A stretch of 64,000 bases of DNA from Manduca sexta (GCF_014839805.1 NC_051120.1:7440001-7504000); one strand, 5' to 3'. Positions 1 to 10,749 are shown, counted from the stretch's first letter. Numbers and translations: made by a program. Notes: generated by a model not told the origin, from the letters alone.

Positions 1-117
1 CACGCAGGAGAATCAACCAGCCTAAATGAAAACAGTTTACCCTTAAAATTACCATGGCCGGTAAGGAATTGCGATACACAGTAATCTATTTCGAGCCAAG
101 TTTTAATTAGGCGATCG
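1..117. other. no feature seen
   Basis: Short left-edge sequence with no recognisable gene or repeat. Confidence 0.5.
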
Positions 118-332
118 CGAACGAAGGGTAGGCAGAACGGCAACTGGCGCACCCACATTCCGCTGTGCGTATTCCGTCCCATGATACGATGAGGCGAGCC
201 ACTTGCCATATCGGGCACAAATTCTCAGTATACTGAGTAGAAAAGCTCATCACTTTAATCAGACCGGGTATCGAACCTGAGACCTTAGCATCGTACCGTA
301 ATACAACTACGCCGGAAAGGCGGTAATATTTT
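118..332 (-). repeat. tRNA-derived SINE, family C
   Basis: Read on the minus strand it begins with a decayed tRNA-like head and continues with the family C body: a segment close to 'gggacggaatac' followed by 'gcctaccctt'. It aligns along its length with copies at 3085-3336 and 38748-38970. The head is diverged (extra bases in the A-box region), so this is an old, inactive copy. Confidence 0.75.
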
Positions 333-960
333 GAATATATTCAATTATGAGCTGTAGAAAAGGTAACGTAAACGCCGAAAGAATAGACATAGGACAAACG
401 TCGTTAAAGTAAAAGCCACAAGAGATTGATAACACAAATGTACAATAATTTGGACAAAACTAACAGTAAATGACTATTTAGATCAATGCAACTGGTCCTT
501 TGTAACTATATTGTCAGTTGGGTAATTTGGGTTCTGCGAAAATCTATGAAACTAAATTCGATACTTAATGATTCGTATTCAAATACAATATAATTATAGT
601 TTAGAATATAATTCGTTTTAAAATATAATATAATTTAAACACAATGCTAACCAAAGAGTGACATTGCATTTGATAATTGCAAGAATAATACCGGCCATGC
701 ACATCATCTCACCCAATACCATAAATATATATTTTTTAAAGTAGAAGACTTATTCGAGATGTTTTTTGGTACATTCTGTATATGTATGTAATTGTCAATT
801 AATTCTATCCATACAGTGTACATCAGAACTGCCTTTCTTTTTCCTTCTTTAATGTCCATGCCATATGTCTAAGATATTTCCTCGACTGATAAGACCGCCA
901 ATTGTACTCCATTTATAAGTGGATATACTTTGTCTTTTTTTCCTCATTTGCATGTGTACA
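333..960. other. AT-rich, nothing recognised
   Basis: No repeat copy shared with the rest of the window and no coding frame of note. Confidence 0.5.
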
Positions 961-961
961 A

Positions 962-1285
962 CAGCGGCAATAGTCTAGTTGGTTGTAGAACGGACTGCTG
1001 AGACGAATGTCCGCAGGTTCAAATCCCAAGAGCACTCTCCTCTGAATTTTTTTAAGTTATGTGCGTATTCTTTGTGAATTATCGCTTGCTTAACCGGTGG
1101 AGGAAAACATCGTGAAGAGACTTGCATAACTAAGAAGTTCTCTATAGGAATTTAGGGGGTGTGTGAAGTCTACCAATCCGCCACAAGCCAGGGTGGTGGA
1201 GTAAGGCCTAATCCCTCTCATTAGTAGAGGAGGCTTAAGCCTAGCAGTGGGACAGTATATAACACAGGGCTGATATTATTATTTT
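962..1285 (+). repeat. tRNA-derived SINE, family A (near full length)
   Basis: Starts with a tRNA-like head ('tagtctagttgg' A-box-like, 'ggttcaaatcc' B box at about 1016) and runs through the family A body ('gtgaaggaaaacatcgtga', 'taccaatccgc', 'ggcctaatccctctca') to an ATT-rich tail. It belongs to the commonest element of the window. No clear target-site duplication is visible. Confidence 0.85.
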
Positions 1286-1507
1286 ATAAATGTGTTTAAT
1301 AAAGAACTAAATAAATAAAATCTGCGCTCTCACTCCATCCCCTGTGCCCGCAAACGTGCGAATTTTAAAATGTGCTCTGTTAACCTATCACAAAGCCAAT
1401 GTTTGCAACGTCCACCCACTCTTTGTACAATTAGCAACATATTTCAACCGTGTCGGCTCTTATGTTGCCTTTCTATTTGTTTATTAAATAAATATTGTAA
1501 ATGATGG

Positions 1508-1692
1508 TGGCGTAGTGCTAATGTAGGACTGCAATGCTGAGGTCTCGTGTTCGATCTCCGGGTCGAGCAAAGTAAATGGTGATAGTCATGTTCCTCATCA
1601 CATTATGGGACGGAGTACAAATAGCGATTTGGTTCACCAGTTGCGCCTCTGCCTACCCCTTTGGCGATTAAGGCTTGAGTGTATTGTTAATA
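1508..1692 (+). repeat. tRNA-derived SINE, family C, internally deleted
   Basis: The head 'ggtggcgtag' and a B-box-like 'gttcgatctcc' are followed directly by the distal body ('cattatgggacggagtac', 'gcctctgcctacccctt'). About 60 bases present in the copy at 38748 are missing. Confidence 0.75.
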
Positions 1693-2366
1693 TTAGCTCA
1701 TCTTCCCTATGTTTCGTTTATATTATTTTTTAGTTATGACTTATGAATGCTGAAGTTTTTGGCAATGTGTTTTTCGAAGTAACGTCAGAAATTGCTGAAC
1801 GGATTTTGATAAAATTTTATTCACGTATAGACCATGACATTTTAATTATTTAGCCGTATGTTTTGCTCCCATAGAAAATAGAATTACTTTATCTATTTTT
1901 TTTAAATATAAGGCAAAATATTGTGATGGTATTTCGTTTTAATTAGAAACACAGAAACTGGTGAACCGCTACAAATATGTTATTATTATATAGGGCCTAT
2001 ATACTATAGGACAATTGCACAATGCTACCTCTAAGCTTCTCTAATATTGCTTGAAGGCAGAAACTAACAATCAGTTAGTGCATGCCAAGATGAAACTCCG
2101 GCAACCTAATAAATAATATTCATGTTAATTAAGAACTAAATTGTCACATACATTGCGACGTTACTTAATAAATTAAAAAGATACGCAATATAACGCTTAC
2201 ATTTACAACCCTGTTAAATTATCTTAATGAGCAACATTGGTAAAAGAGACATTTACTTGAACCGGGGTTGCCAGATGTTTCCAATTTTAATGATATAACT
2301 ATCTGTCGAAGAATATTTTCAGCTAGTATAGTTTCCAGAAACATTCCATTTTGAATTTAAAAAGAG
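1693..2366. other. AT-rich, nothing recognised
   Basis: No repeat or coding signal could be supported. Confidence 0.45.
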
Positions 2367-2642
2367 TTTTTTTATTGCTTTAAATGACGAAACGAGTTTG
2401 CAGTTCGCCTGATGGTAAGCGATACGACCGCCCATAAACAGTAGAAACTTCATCTGACACGTTGAATTATTAAGTATTGTTTGGCATTCCACTGCGCTCG
2501 CCATTGTGGATACACTGGCTACAATGTTCTTCAAATCGGAACACAACAGTGACTACACACTGTTGCTTGGTGGCAGAAATAAACATTGCGGAGGTACCTA
2601 CCCAGGCGGACTTCCACATATGAGAGGCCTATCACCAGTAAA
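2367..2642 (-). repeat. LINE-like 3' end, family B
   Basis: On the minus strand it ends in 'aaagcaataaaaaaa', an A-rich tail, preceded by 'cgcttaccatcaggcgaac'. Other copies lie at 17950, 23501, 27418, 40086 and 59934. Variable 5' truncation with a constant A-rich 3' end is typical of non-LTR retrotransposon remnants. An internal stretch (the 'gacataataagac' part) is deleted here. The 68-residue frame on the plus strand is repeat sequence, not a gene. Confidence 0.7.
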
Positions 2643-3084
2643 GAGAAAGAGAGTTTTTCCTATAGTGAAATTTCAATATTTTCATGATATTTCAGCTCAC
2701 AAATCAGTATAACTTGACTTCATTAATAACAGGATTTTATTGTATTTTAGTAGCATTCGATTCTAAATTCATGTAAAAATATCGCAAAAATACGCGCTCA
2801 AAACCCTACATTCCCACATCGCGTCGTATCAAACGAAGGCACATAATTAATTAGTGAAGACGATATTTTCAGAAGCGAGGCAGAGTGTAATGTAGGCAAT
2901 ACTAATTACCGACGTTATCGTATCATTTCTTTGTTTAACAACACAAAGGCGCCGCGGTACACTGATTTGAGACCACCGTCTAATTAAAGTATTGCTACAA
3001 TTTATTTTCGTTTGTATTTAATGGAAATGTGATATGTCTTTTGACTGTGAGGTTTTGTATACTGCTTTGTAATTTATTTACACA
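2643..3084. other. nothing recognised
   Basis: AT-rich sequence with no supported feature. Confidence 0.45.
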
Positions 3085-3338
3085 CACATACACACAACAT
3101 CACGCATTTATCCCCCAAGGGGTAAGCAGAGGCGCAACCAGGGTACCCACTTTTCGCCAAGTGTGTTCTATCCCATGATGTGATAGGAAGCGAGCCTATC
3201 GCCATATCGGACACAAATTCCAGATCCCGGTCTGATACTGAGCAGAAAATCCCAAATATGCCCGACCCGGGATTCGAACCCAGGACCTCAGAGAGCTGCC
3301 GTACGGCGCGTGCAGTACAACTACGCCATCGAGGCAGT
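3085..3338 (-). repeat. tRNA-derived SINE, family C (full length)
   Basis: The minus-strand head reads 'gcctcgatggcgtagttg' and carries a perfect B box GGTTCGAATCC (3270-3280). The body then reaches 'gcctctgcttaccccttgg'. It is one of the two best preserved copies of the family, with intact RNA polymerase III internal promoter boxes. Confidence 0.85.
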
Positions 3339-3893
3339 AATTTATTTAACTAGTAATTATAATGTTAATGGTATATATAAAGGTTAGTAGTAAAAAAAGG
3401 AAATGTCTAGAGTAACGTCGCAGAATATATCGTCGCTGGTCGCACTCATTTCTACTCTAGCATGTAAATTGTTTTGGAGTCGTTTGCGCGATCGTTGTGG
3501 CGATGCGAAAGGGGTTTTCACAAAATAATATTCCCACTACATAACACAAAATGTCTATTTCTTAATTTTTACATGAGTTTTAAATGTATTTATATATTTG
3601 ACACTAGTGTTATATAATATATATTATGTATTTTTTCCAAAATGTACATCATATAAAAAATAACCAGAGTTTATAAACTGACCAAATATTGAAATCATAG
3701 GAGATGAACGATTCGCGCTCGCCAACTAGCACCTTTACTTACACATCAAATATTTACTATGTATTTGTTAAAATGTAAATAATACGATCCATAATACCTT
3801 ACTGGCAGCATATTTAATATCGAAGTATAATCCAGATTAAGAATTAAACAAGTATAAAAAATAACATTATACGGCAACCTTACTGTAATTCTT
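3339..3893. other. nothing recognised
   Basis: AT-rich; a 91-residue minus-strand frame at 3746-4021 overlaps the E repeat and has no recognisable domain. Confidence 0.45.
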
Positions 3894-4140
3894 GTTGGTG
3901 GCAGGATATATTTTATAATCGCCCGGATAGTGACCACCGTCCACAAGTTGTTAAAACCCGCTATAATGGCCCATGTAAGTGTGTCGCGTTCCGGGATCAG
4001 CCTGTGTATATCCAGTTCCAACAGGCCGGCATAATTGTTTCAACTGCCGAGGGGTAATCATCCCTCGTTTCCTTTTTTTGGAGTCCACGCCACTTACCAT
4101 CAAGTGCAGTGAGGTCTATCCGTGCTAGTATAAAAAAACT
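3894..4140 (+). repeat. LINE-like 3' end, family E
   Basis: Begins 'ttggtggcaggatat' and ends in an A-rich tail ('agtataaaaaaact'). It contains the diagnostic 'ccaacaggccggcataatt' and 'gtaatcatcc' segments seen in at least ten other places. A constant A-rich 3' end with variable 5' ends suggests a non-LTR retrotransposon tail. Confidence 0.7.
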
Positions 4141-4619
4141 CCAATTGAACTTAAAACCACTCGTAATAACCAAAATTGAGCATCACAACGGACACTCACA
4201 CAAATGCATAACACCGGTATCAAAAAACAATTTAAACGAGATGAAATGAGATAAATAAGTTTGCAACTAGTTTCTTCTGGATAAGTTGGTTAACTAGCCG
4301 GCACCAGCAAAAGGAAGTGCAAAACAACAAACTTGCACCGGCAATACACTGTAATTGCAACTGGTGAATAAAATGATAAAAATAAAAGTTCCGCAACTGC
4401 GGAGTAAACATGAAATTAAATTGTGGTCGAACGGGAGCTTTTACAATTCAAGACTCATTTTTCAAAATTATTTGTTAATTTCTCTTTGGTCTTTTCATGT
4501 CGTGTCTTTTTTTGTGCGGCTTGACTGTTAATTTTAAGGTGTGTTTACATCGTGTAACATGATGGCGAACACGTGAAGATTCGGACGATTTAATGTGTAG
4601 ATATACATAACATTATTAA
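4141..4619. other. nothing recognised
   Basis: No supported gene or repeat. Confidence 0.45.
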
Positions 4620-4908
4620 AATTAAATAAATAGCAATAATAATATCAGCCCTGTATTATATATGGCATTATGGCACGGGCCTTCTCTACTACTGAGAGGG
4701 ATTAGGCCTTAGTTCACCATGCTGGCTTAGTGTGGATTGGTAGACTTCACACACCCTCGAAATTCCTATAGAGAACTTGTCAGCTATGCAGGTTTACTCA
4801 CGATTTTTTCCTTCACCGTTAAACCAAGCGATACTTCACAAACTTTTCTTCATTTGGGCAGTCCGTTCCACACCTAACTAGGCTATCGCTGCTAATTAAT
4901 TAAATAAA
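4620..4908 (-). repeat. SINE family A, with 11-bp flanking duplication
   Basis: The element occupies about 4631-4897. The flanks repeat 'aattaaataaa' (4620-4630 and 4898-4908), as expected for target-primed insertion, although the word is low-complexity. The segment between the RNA polymerase III B box and the body is deleted. Confidence 0.75.
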
Positions 4909-5705
4909 ATTAAAGAATTTAAAAAATATGTTGCATGAATAATTAGTTTCGCTAGTTCGCCAACTTTCGCCTTTTTAATAAACACTGCACGGGATAGATG
5001 CTTTTAGGGTTGTCTACAAACAATATTATATTGGGAATTCAGTGTGGATTTTACAATTCCAATTAATTTTAATCTGGAATATATGATATCTCGTTGACAT
5101 CTATCACTTTATGGGACGGAGTTTTCCTTCTGCCTAGCTTTTCGTGGCTGAAAGAGGCATATGTGTAGAACTTACTTTGTTTAAGCTCAAATTTAAATCT
5201 GTTCCTTTCAGTTGTTCATGATGTGTCAACGAGCATCTAGACATCTGAAATAAATTAACCAAGTTGCTGGATAGAGAGAAGCATATGGAAAATATTTACA
5301 TTTATAAAATATTGTGTTTTATTGTGTGCTACGTAAGTATGTTCGAAGGTGTGTACACGGCTTTAGCATTTCAGACCACAGAGTGTTTTTTATTTTCTTA
5401 CTATAATTTGATTAGTGGTGCTTCCTGATTTTATTAGTGGTTGATTTTACTTTACTTTTAATTAATCTTTGTAACTTTTAGTGATACAGATCTATATACA
5501 AATATCACACACTAACCAACAAAATATTGAAAAATATTGAATTATACATTCAAATCGATTCTGCTGAAGCGAATTGTTCTGTAATATTGTTTTCTTCAAA
5601 ACGAATAATAATAAATATATTTGGAATACTAAATGAAATATGTTTCATTTTATATAACATGTCTAAATATATTCCATATCAGGCTTCTACATATACTAAA
5701 CACTA
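4909..5705. other. AT-rich with a small SINE C fragment
   Basis: 5099-5165 carries a decayed piece of family C ('tatcactttatgggacgga', then 'ttctgcctag'). The rest shows nothing recognisable. Confidence 0.4.
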
Positions 5706-5782
5706 TCAGGGCAGGGGGTCCAGTCCATGTACTTTAAGCATACCATTATTACAATCAATTGCTATATGCATTTCACAATATA
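5706..5782 (-). pseudogene. 3' part of a small ORF split by the mariner
   Basis: Read on the minus strand, and counting the duplicated TA once, this segment continues in frame from the ORF at 7090-7303 for 24 codons and ends at TGA (5706-5708). Within it 'ggtatgc' could alternatively serve as a splice donor. The function is not recognised. See the entry at 7090 and the matching finding. Confidence 0.4.
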
Positions 5783-7089
5783 CCTAGTCTTGCCATAAAT
5801 ATTGTAATAAAGAAAAAAGAAAATTGTTAACTGCAAATAACATTTATTACTTTTACAGTGTGTCAGTTTAATACATAAATATAAAACAATTAAAAATATA
5901 AAAAGCTTATTCGAAGTGGTCTCCATTGGCTGCAATACAGTCCTTTAAACGATGAGGCCAGTTATCAATAGAAGCACGCACTCTTTCCATGGGAAAATTC
6001 TTCACTGCCAATCGTATAGATTGTTTTAGGGACTCCAAATTATCATGGCGTTTAGAGCAAGCTGTACTCTCTAAAACTGACCACAAATCATAATCCAGCG
6101 GATTAAGATCGGGACTAGACGACGGCCAGTCTTCAGCTCTGATGAAGTCCGAAACGTTCGATTCCAACCAAGACTGCGTGGACCGAGCTTTATGACCCGG
6201 CGCCGAGTCTTGCTGGAAGGACCATACTTGGTTATTGAACATGGTGATGTTAAGGGGCTTAACTACCTTCTCAAGAATGGTATCTTGATACACTTGTGCC
6301 GATGTTTTGATACCTTTTTCACAAAAATATGGCTCAGTCACTCCTTCATAGCTAACACCCCACCAAACCATCACTGAAGTCGGATAATGTCCACGTTGCA
6401 CTCTGTCGACTAATTGGGAAGCTTCCTTAGAGCTTTGAGCATAAATACGGTCATTTTGTTTGTTAAAATGTTGCTCAATTGTAAAAATTTTCTCATCCGT
6501 AAACAAAATTTTTCTGTGACCTCCCTTTGCGTACCGCTTCAGTAGTTGTTTCGATTTTACCACCCTATTCTTCTTTAAATTATCAGTTAAGAAATGGCCA
6601 GTGCGTCTCTTATAGGCTGCAAGTCCTAAGTCATCTTTTAAAATACGCGACATGGTTCTAGGTGCTATCTTCATTTCCCGAGATAAAATCTTTTGCTTTC
6701 GGACAGGATTTCTTCGAATTCTTTCCCTTACTGCTTTGACCACCTTTTTCGTACGAACACTACGTGGACGGCCAGATCTTTTTCTGTCACAAACAGAGGA
6801 GGTCTCATTGTACCTATTAATAGCCCGGTACACAAACATTTTACTAATACCAAGTGTATGGAGAGTTTTAAAAATTGCATTTGGCTCCATACCTACTTTG
6901 TGTAATGCTATCACAGCGATTCGGTTCTCTTTATCACCCCACACCATTTTAATATCGCAAAATATTTTACAATGTATTGGCGCCAAAATGAGAAAACACA
7001 ATGAACAATCGTATAAAAATGACAGATTCGAAATTCAAATGTAATATTTTTTTATAATTAAGTGTAACAGTATTTATGGCCAGACTAAG
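5783..7089 (-). mobile_element. complete mariner-type transposon (DD37D, maT-like)
   Basis: A 1307-bp DNA transposon. Left end 'cctagtcttgccataaata' and the reverse complement of the right end 'cttagtctggccataaata' match at about 21 of the first 25 positions, so they form terminal inverted repeats. Both ends are flanked by TA (5781-5782 and 7090-7091), the target duplicated by all Tc1/mariner elements. The size and single intronless ORF are standard for the superfamily. The element splits a reading frame, which suggests a fairly recent insertion. The two ends differ at a few positions, so it is not brand new. Activity cannot be judged from sequence alone. Confidence 0.93.
5907..6947 (-). CDS. 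mariner transposase, DD37D type
   Basis: A 346-residue cut-and-paste transposase that would bind its inverted repeats and move the element in the nucleus. Residues about 5-48 and 66-104 look like the paired helix-turn-helix DNA-binding domain, joined by a GRPR motif (59-62), as in Tc1/mariner proteins. The catalytic domain shows D151 (FTDEK), D247 (QQDSAPGH) and D285 (NPLDYDLW). The 37 residues between the second and third acidic residues define the DD37D (maT) group rather than DD34D mariners. 'SPDLNPLDY' and the terminal 'DHFE' are typical. I chose the ATG at 6945-6947, which begins MVWGDKENR; an upstream in-frame ATG at 7001 would add 18 residues unlike the family. No stop or frameshift is present and all three catalytic residues are intact, so it may be functional. 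Confidence 0.95.
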   Translation of the reverse strand: MVWGDKENRIAVIALHKVGMEPNAIFKTLHTLGISKMFVYRAINRYNETSSVCDRKRSGRPRSVRTKKVVKAVRERIRRNPVRKQKILSREMKIAPRTMSRILKDDLGLAAYKRRTGHFLTDNLKKNRVVKSKQLLKRYAKGGHRKILFTDEKIFTIEQHFNKQNDRIYAQSSKEASQLVDRVQRGHYPTSVMVWWGVSYEGVTEPYFCEKGIKTSAQVYQDTILEKVVKPLNITMFNNQVWSFQQDSAPGHKARSTQSWLESNVSDFIRAEDWPSSSPDLNPLDYDLWSVLESTACSKRHDNLESLKQSIRLAVKNFPMERVRASIDNWPHRLKDCIAANGDHFE

Positions 7090-7303
7090 TATACAAGTAA
7101 TTACTCCATTGTTGTAATACTCTCGTCCTATTAATTTTCTAAAACATTCTATATTTAAACTGCCAAAATCAAACACCACTACGTTTTGAACATCATAATT
7201 TATAAACTGCTCACAATGAAGAGGCACAATCATATTCTTGATAGTTTCCACCAGGTAGATAACATTATGACGTTCAGACTCCGTACTAGACATAGCTACG
7301 ACT
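7090..7303 (-). pseudogene. 5' part of a small ORF interrupted by the mariner
   Basis: Minus-strand frame from ATG at 7293 for 68 codons down to the transposon's TA. Immediately upstream 'gattttttacag' resembles a 3' splice site, giving a possible exon start at 7303. The protein is mixed and soluble-looking with stretches such as 'NVVVFDFGSLNIECF'; it matches no family I recognise. Counting the TA once, the frame stays open into 5780-5706, giving about 92 residues. It may be an exon of a host gene, a domesticated or foreign insert, or a chance frame. I assign no function. Confidence 0.4.
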
Positions 7304-7606
7304 CTGTAAAAAATCATAAAATATCTCGCATTATGAAGGCAATAATTTACACGATCTTAAACATAAAAATTCAAAAAACTTCCGACAAATACATTACGTA
7401 TACGGTTTGAAACAACCAGCCGTACAACTTCCTCGGAGCTATAAATCCCCATTAGCATGCATTGGGATTTGAATCTACGTTCTTAGTTAGAAATTGTTGC
7501 TTATCTATAAACGTATATTATGTTTGTAGTTAGTAATGTTCGGAAGTTTCTACAATTAAGGAACGTTGCGGTGGTCAACCACACCTGGTTTTTGATAATA
7601 TTGGGC
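7304..7606. other. nothing recognised
   Basis: AT-rich spacer; no supported feature. Confidence 0.4.
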
Positions 7607-7607
7607 T

Positions 7608-7852
7608 TTATACTTGAACGGCTAAGTGACCTCACCGCACCTGATGATGGAGTGGGGTCCAGTAGAATGTCGACTGACGAGAGATGATTACCCCTCGGCA
7701 GTCGACACAATTATGCCGGCCTGTTGGAACCGGACATACACAGGCCAATCCCGGAACACGACACACTGACGTGGGCCCCTATGGTTGTAACACCACTTAT
7801 ACGGTGGTCGCTATAAGGGCGGATATCAAATATATCCTACTACCATCAAACT
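7608..7852 (-). repeat. LINE-like 3' end, family E, with D inserted
   Basis: Contains the family E segments 'gtcgactgacgagagatgat' and 'aattatgccggcctgttgg' in minus orientation and stops at the insertion site of the D element. A copy of the last 13 bases (7840-7852) reappears at 8023-8035 on the far side of D. Confidence 0.75.
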
Positions 7853-8035
7853 TTTCCAACCATTTCCAACTCCTCCCTGTCTTTCTATTTGATTAATTTC
7901 GTTGCGGGATAATGACATATTAGTTTTCCCTGAGACTCGCCGAGCTTCACTGCTCGGTGTCATAAAATGCGTGCCGCTGCTGATCCTGGCTTGGAGTGGT
8001 GGGTGTGAGGGCGGGAAAGTCTCTACCATCAAACT
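7840..8035 (-). mobile_element. D element (copy 1) with 13-bp target duplication
   Basis: A 170-bp insertion (7853-8022) flanked by 'ctaccatcaaact' at 7840-7852 and 8023-8035. The same body occurs at 8918-9097 in unrelated flanks. On the minus strand its 3' end is a short direct repeat ('gttggaaatg' then 'gttggaaa'), a tail style seen in some LINE and SINE elements. Family unknown. The 70-residue frame across it is not a host gene. Confidence 0.75.
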
Positions 8036-8814
8036 CATGACGACAGCGTCGGTGCGAGTGCGTTATATTTTCCCTTAATCTGGTCAAATTGCGATCATTT
8101 CGGTCCGTTTCAGCCAATCAGCGTTGAGTAAACGTCACATGATCTCAGATGACCGCTTGTGGTTCGCTCATGTCATCATGGTTCATAGCGTCATTGTCTC
8201 ACCCATGTAATAAATCTTTACAGTTTTTTATTTTTATACATTATTCAGTTACAAAACATAATATCAACCAGCCTGTATTTCAAAAACATCAGAATCGCAA
8301 AACCGTACATTTTAATGTCCGCCGTGAAGCGACTCGAGGCGGGCTGCAAATAGCAGTAAAAATCCTTGAGCAATGTTTAATTTCCTACAGCAATGGTGAA
8401 TCGCACTTTGTGAACACTTAAACTTAGTTTTGTACCTGGCCACTTCGTTTTTAGCTTTGCGTTAATGTCTGTTTATTTATAAAGCCACGTTTGTTGATTC
8501 TTTCGGGAAAATTTATAATTTATAGAGAATTCTAAACTCTTTGCTAGGATTTATAGTTTCTGTAATCTTTGGTTATAGTTAGGTGTAAGCTATGTGAATT
8601 TTATTATGAACAAACTAAAGAATCATAAGTAACGAATAATTAATTTTGAAGAACAATAAAATCCAACAGGGTTGTTGGAAGCTTTTACAATTAAAAATCA
8701 ATAGCAGTTAAAATTTGATTTATAAAATTGTCATTTCATACACCATAACATCTGACGGCCATCTTGAAGCACGATTTATAAAATTTCACCATATTATTAC
8801 AAGCAACGACAACC
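8036..8814. other. nothing recognised
   Basis: No repeat shared with the window; a 90-residue plus-strand frame at 8149-8421 has no recognisable feature. Confidence 0.45.
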
Positions 8815-9235
8815 TTGATGTGGAATTGCTTGCGTGGAATGACCACTGCTTTTAGGTGTCAGATTTGACTCCCGAATTGGGCATAGTGATATCTTTTTCA
8901 GTCTTATCTAAACCCTTAACATTTCCAACTCTTCCCAAGCTTTCTATTTGATTAATTTCGTTGTGGGATAATGACAAATTTGTTTTCCCTGAGACTCGCC
9001 GAGCTTCACCACTCGGTGTCATAAAATGCGTGCCACTGCTGATTCTGGCTTACAGGAGTTGTAGCGGTGGGTATGAAGGCAGGAACGTCTCGTTATATAA
9101 ACCTTGAGTTTGTAATTTGTGCCTAACATGGCGGTAGACTCGCCTACTATCACATCATGGGACGGAATACACATGGCGAAGTTAGTGCTGTAGTTCCGCA
9201 TCTGCCTATCCCTTCAAGAACAAAAGGCGTGTAAC
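8815..9235 (+). repeat. SINE family C split by D
   Basis: The left part (about 8836-8917) has the B-box region and 'gggcatagtgatat'. The right part (9098-9235) resumes with 'gtaatttgtgcc', 'cacatcatgggacggaatac' and 'ctgcctatcccttc'. Removing 8918-9097 restores the order seen at 38748. Confidence 0.7.
8909..9105 (-). mobile_element. D element (copy 2) nested in SINE C
   Basis: The insertion 8918-9097 closely matches copy 1 through 'tctatttgattaatttcgtt' and 'gagactcgccgagcttcac'. It is flanked by 'taaaccctt' (8909-8917) and 'taaacctt' (9098-9105), a slightly decayed target duplication. Confidence 0.75.
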
Positions 9236-9890
9236 TCGGTCACGTACTGACCCAGTACATCCGAAAACAGTACAAACTCATCATGAAACATTTAAAATGT
9301 TTTACGAGCACAGTAAAGCGAACGATATCTTAGTTCACGCACTTGTTTACGCCGCTGTAAAATGGAGCATCCGGAATAAAGGTGATAGTAAAACGAACCA
9401 TGATAACAGTACGGTAAAATATTTAGACGGGCTTGTAAAACTTTTATGCTGTTTGAGATCATCTTGACGCGATCCAATTTGGACGAATGAGATTTGTTAA
9501 TTTCTGTCTTTTGTTCGTTCATCGCCGAATACTTGAAATGCTATTTTTGTTATTGCATTGTGGTATGCAACTATAATTAATGTTGCTGGGTTTGTGTTAG
9601 TTTATAAGTGTTCAATGTCATTTGTATTGGTGTTTAAAATGTTGTTGCTACTAAATAAATATAATAAAATTCTTAACAATGGGTGTTTTCATAGAATGAT
9701 CAATATATTCTAAACAGAAAAAATGCTGTAGGGACGCCATTATTGCTTTTCCGTTTTTAAATTAACGTTGTCAATATAAGAAATTGGATCCATATTTTAC
9801 AACATTGCGAGGTTTCCTGATCAGGCTATAAATGACCCAAATCATATAATAAATAATAAAAGAGCACGAAAGTTCTGGAGTGGAGGCCAC
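9236..9890. other. nothing recognised
   Basis: Two minus-strand frames of 61 and 76 residues lack any recognisable domain. No repeat seen. Confidence 0.45.
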
Positions 9891-9892
9891 GA

Positions 9893-10050
9893 ACTGGCAA
9901 GCACAGCATTGGACGTCCACCCACGACGTGGACAGATACCCTAATAAAAGTCGCAAGAGGTCGCTGCGTGCGGGACGCTATCAATAAGTCGATCTAGAAA
10001 TCTTCGGAGGCCCATGTTCAGCAGTGCAAATCGGGTGGCTAATGATGAGA
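9893..10050 (+). repeat. RTE-type LINE 3' end, decayed
   Basis: Shares 'attggacgtccac', 'gtggacagat' and 'gttcagcagtg' with the better copy at 18327. The reverse-transcriptase C-terminal frame is broken by substitutions and indels. Confidence 0.65.
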
Positions 10051-10748
10051 GGTCATATAATAAGGGTGAGTATTAGCTATAGTGTTAGTATTATGTAATA
10101 TGTGACCACAACCATGTGTTTGGATCAGATCAACCCGGCTAAATATAAAAAAAGTTTTTATGATTCTTCCGTAATCCAAACCTCTTTCATACAGCTATGG
10201 ATCAAAATTAAACTCATCAGCATTTTGAACAAGGGAATTATTATGTAAAATCAAGGAATATTGCGAAACAAGATGCAATTTTGTATAGATACGTTTATTT
10301 TTAGAAAATTCCTCGCTTTTTAACATTGTTTCAATCAGGTATGCTTTGTCTCTGGAGAGTTATCTGGAACAGTCTGACTATTCGTTAAGTATTTATATTT
10401 GCAAGGAAACTATATACACAAGTAAGTCGGTGGTTATGTATCTCGAATATTTTTACTAGTCCCTACAGACATTAAACATTTTAGAATTTGTTTAATGCTT
10501 TCGTAAGTCGCTTAATGTTGGCAATATCTCATAATATAAATATTACAACTGTATTTAGTTTTATTATCCGGATATTGTTCTATTTAGAGTGCTGAAATTA
10601 AATTTCTTCACCCCTAAATAAAGGGACCACAACCCCACCGTTATGTTTATTTGTTTACTTAACAAATGATTGGAATTTAATGAAGCTAGGGTAATGTAAA
10701 TTTACAATAGTCAATTTGATTGTAGATACAGCATAGTTTATTATTACT
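10051..10748. other. nothing recognised
   Basis: AT-rich spacer. Confidence 0.45.
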
Positions 10749-10749
10749 A

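Noticed and set aside
6652..7044. 130-residue plus-strand ORF opposite the transposase
   Set aside because: It is the antisense shadow of the mariner transposase's conserved N-terminal coding region.
7826..8038. 70-residue minus-strand ORF
   Set aside because: It coincides with the D repeat and its duplicated flanks; the same frame is broken or altered in D copy 2.
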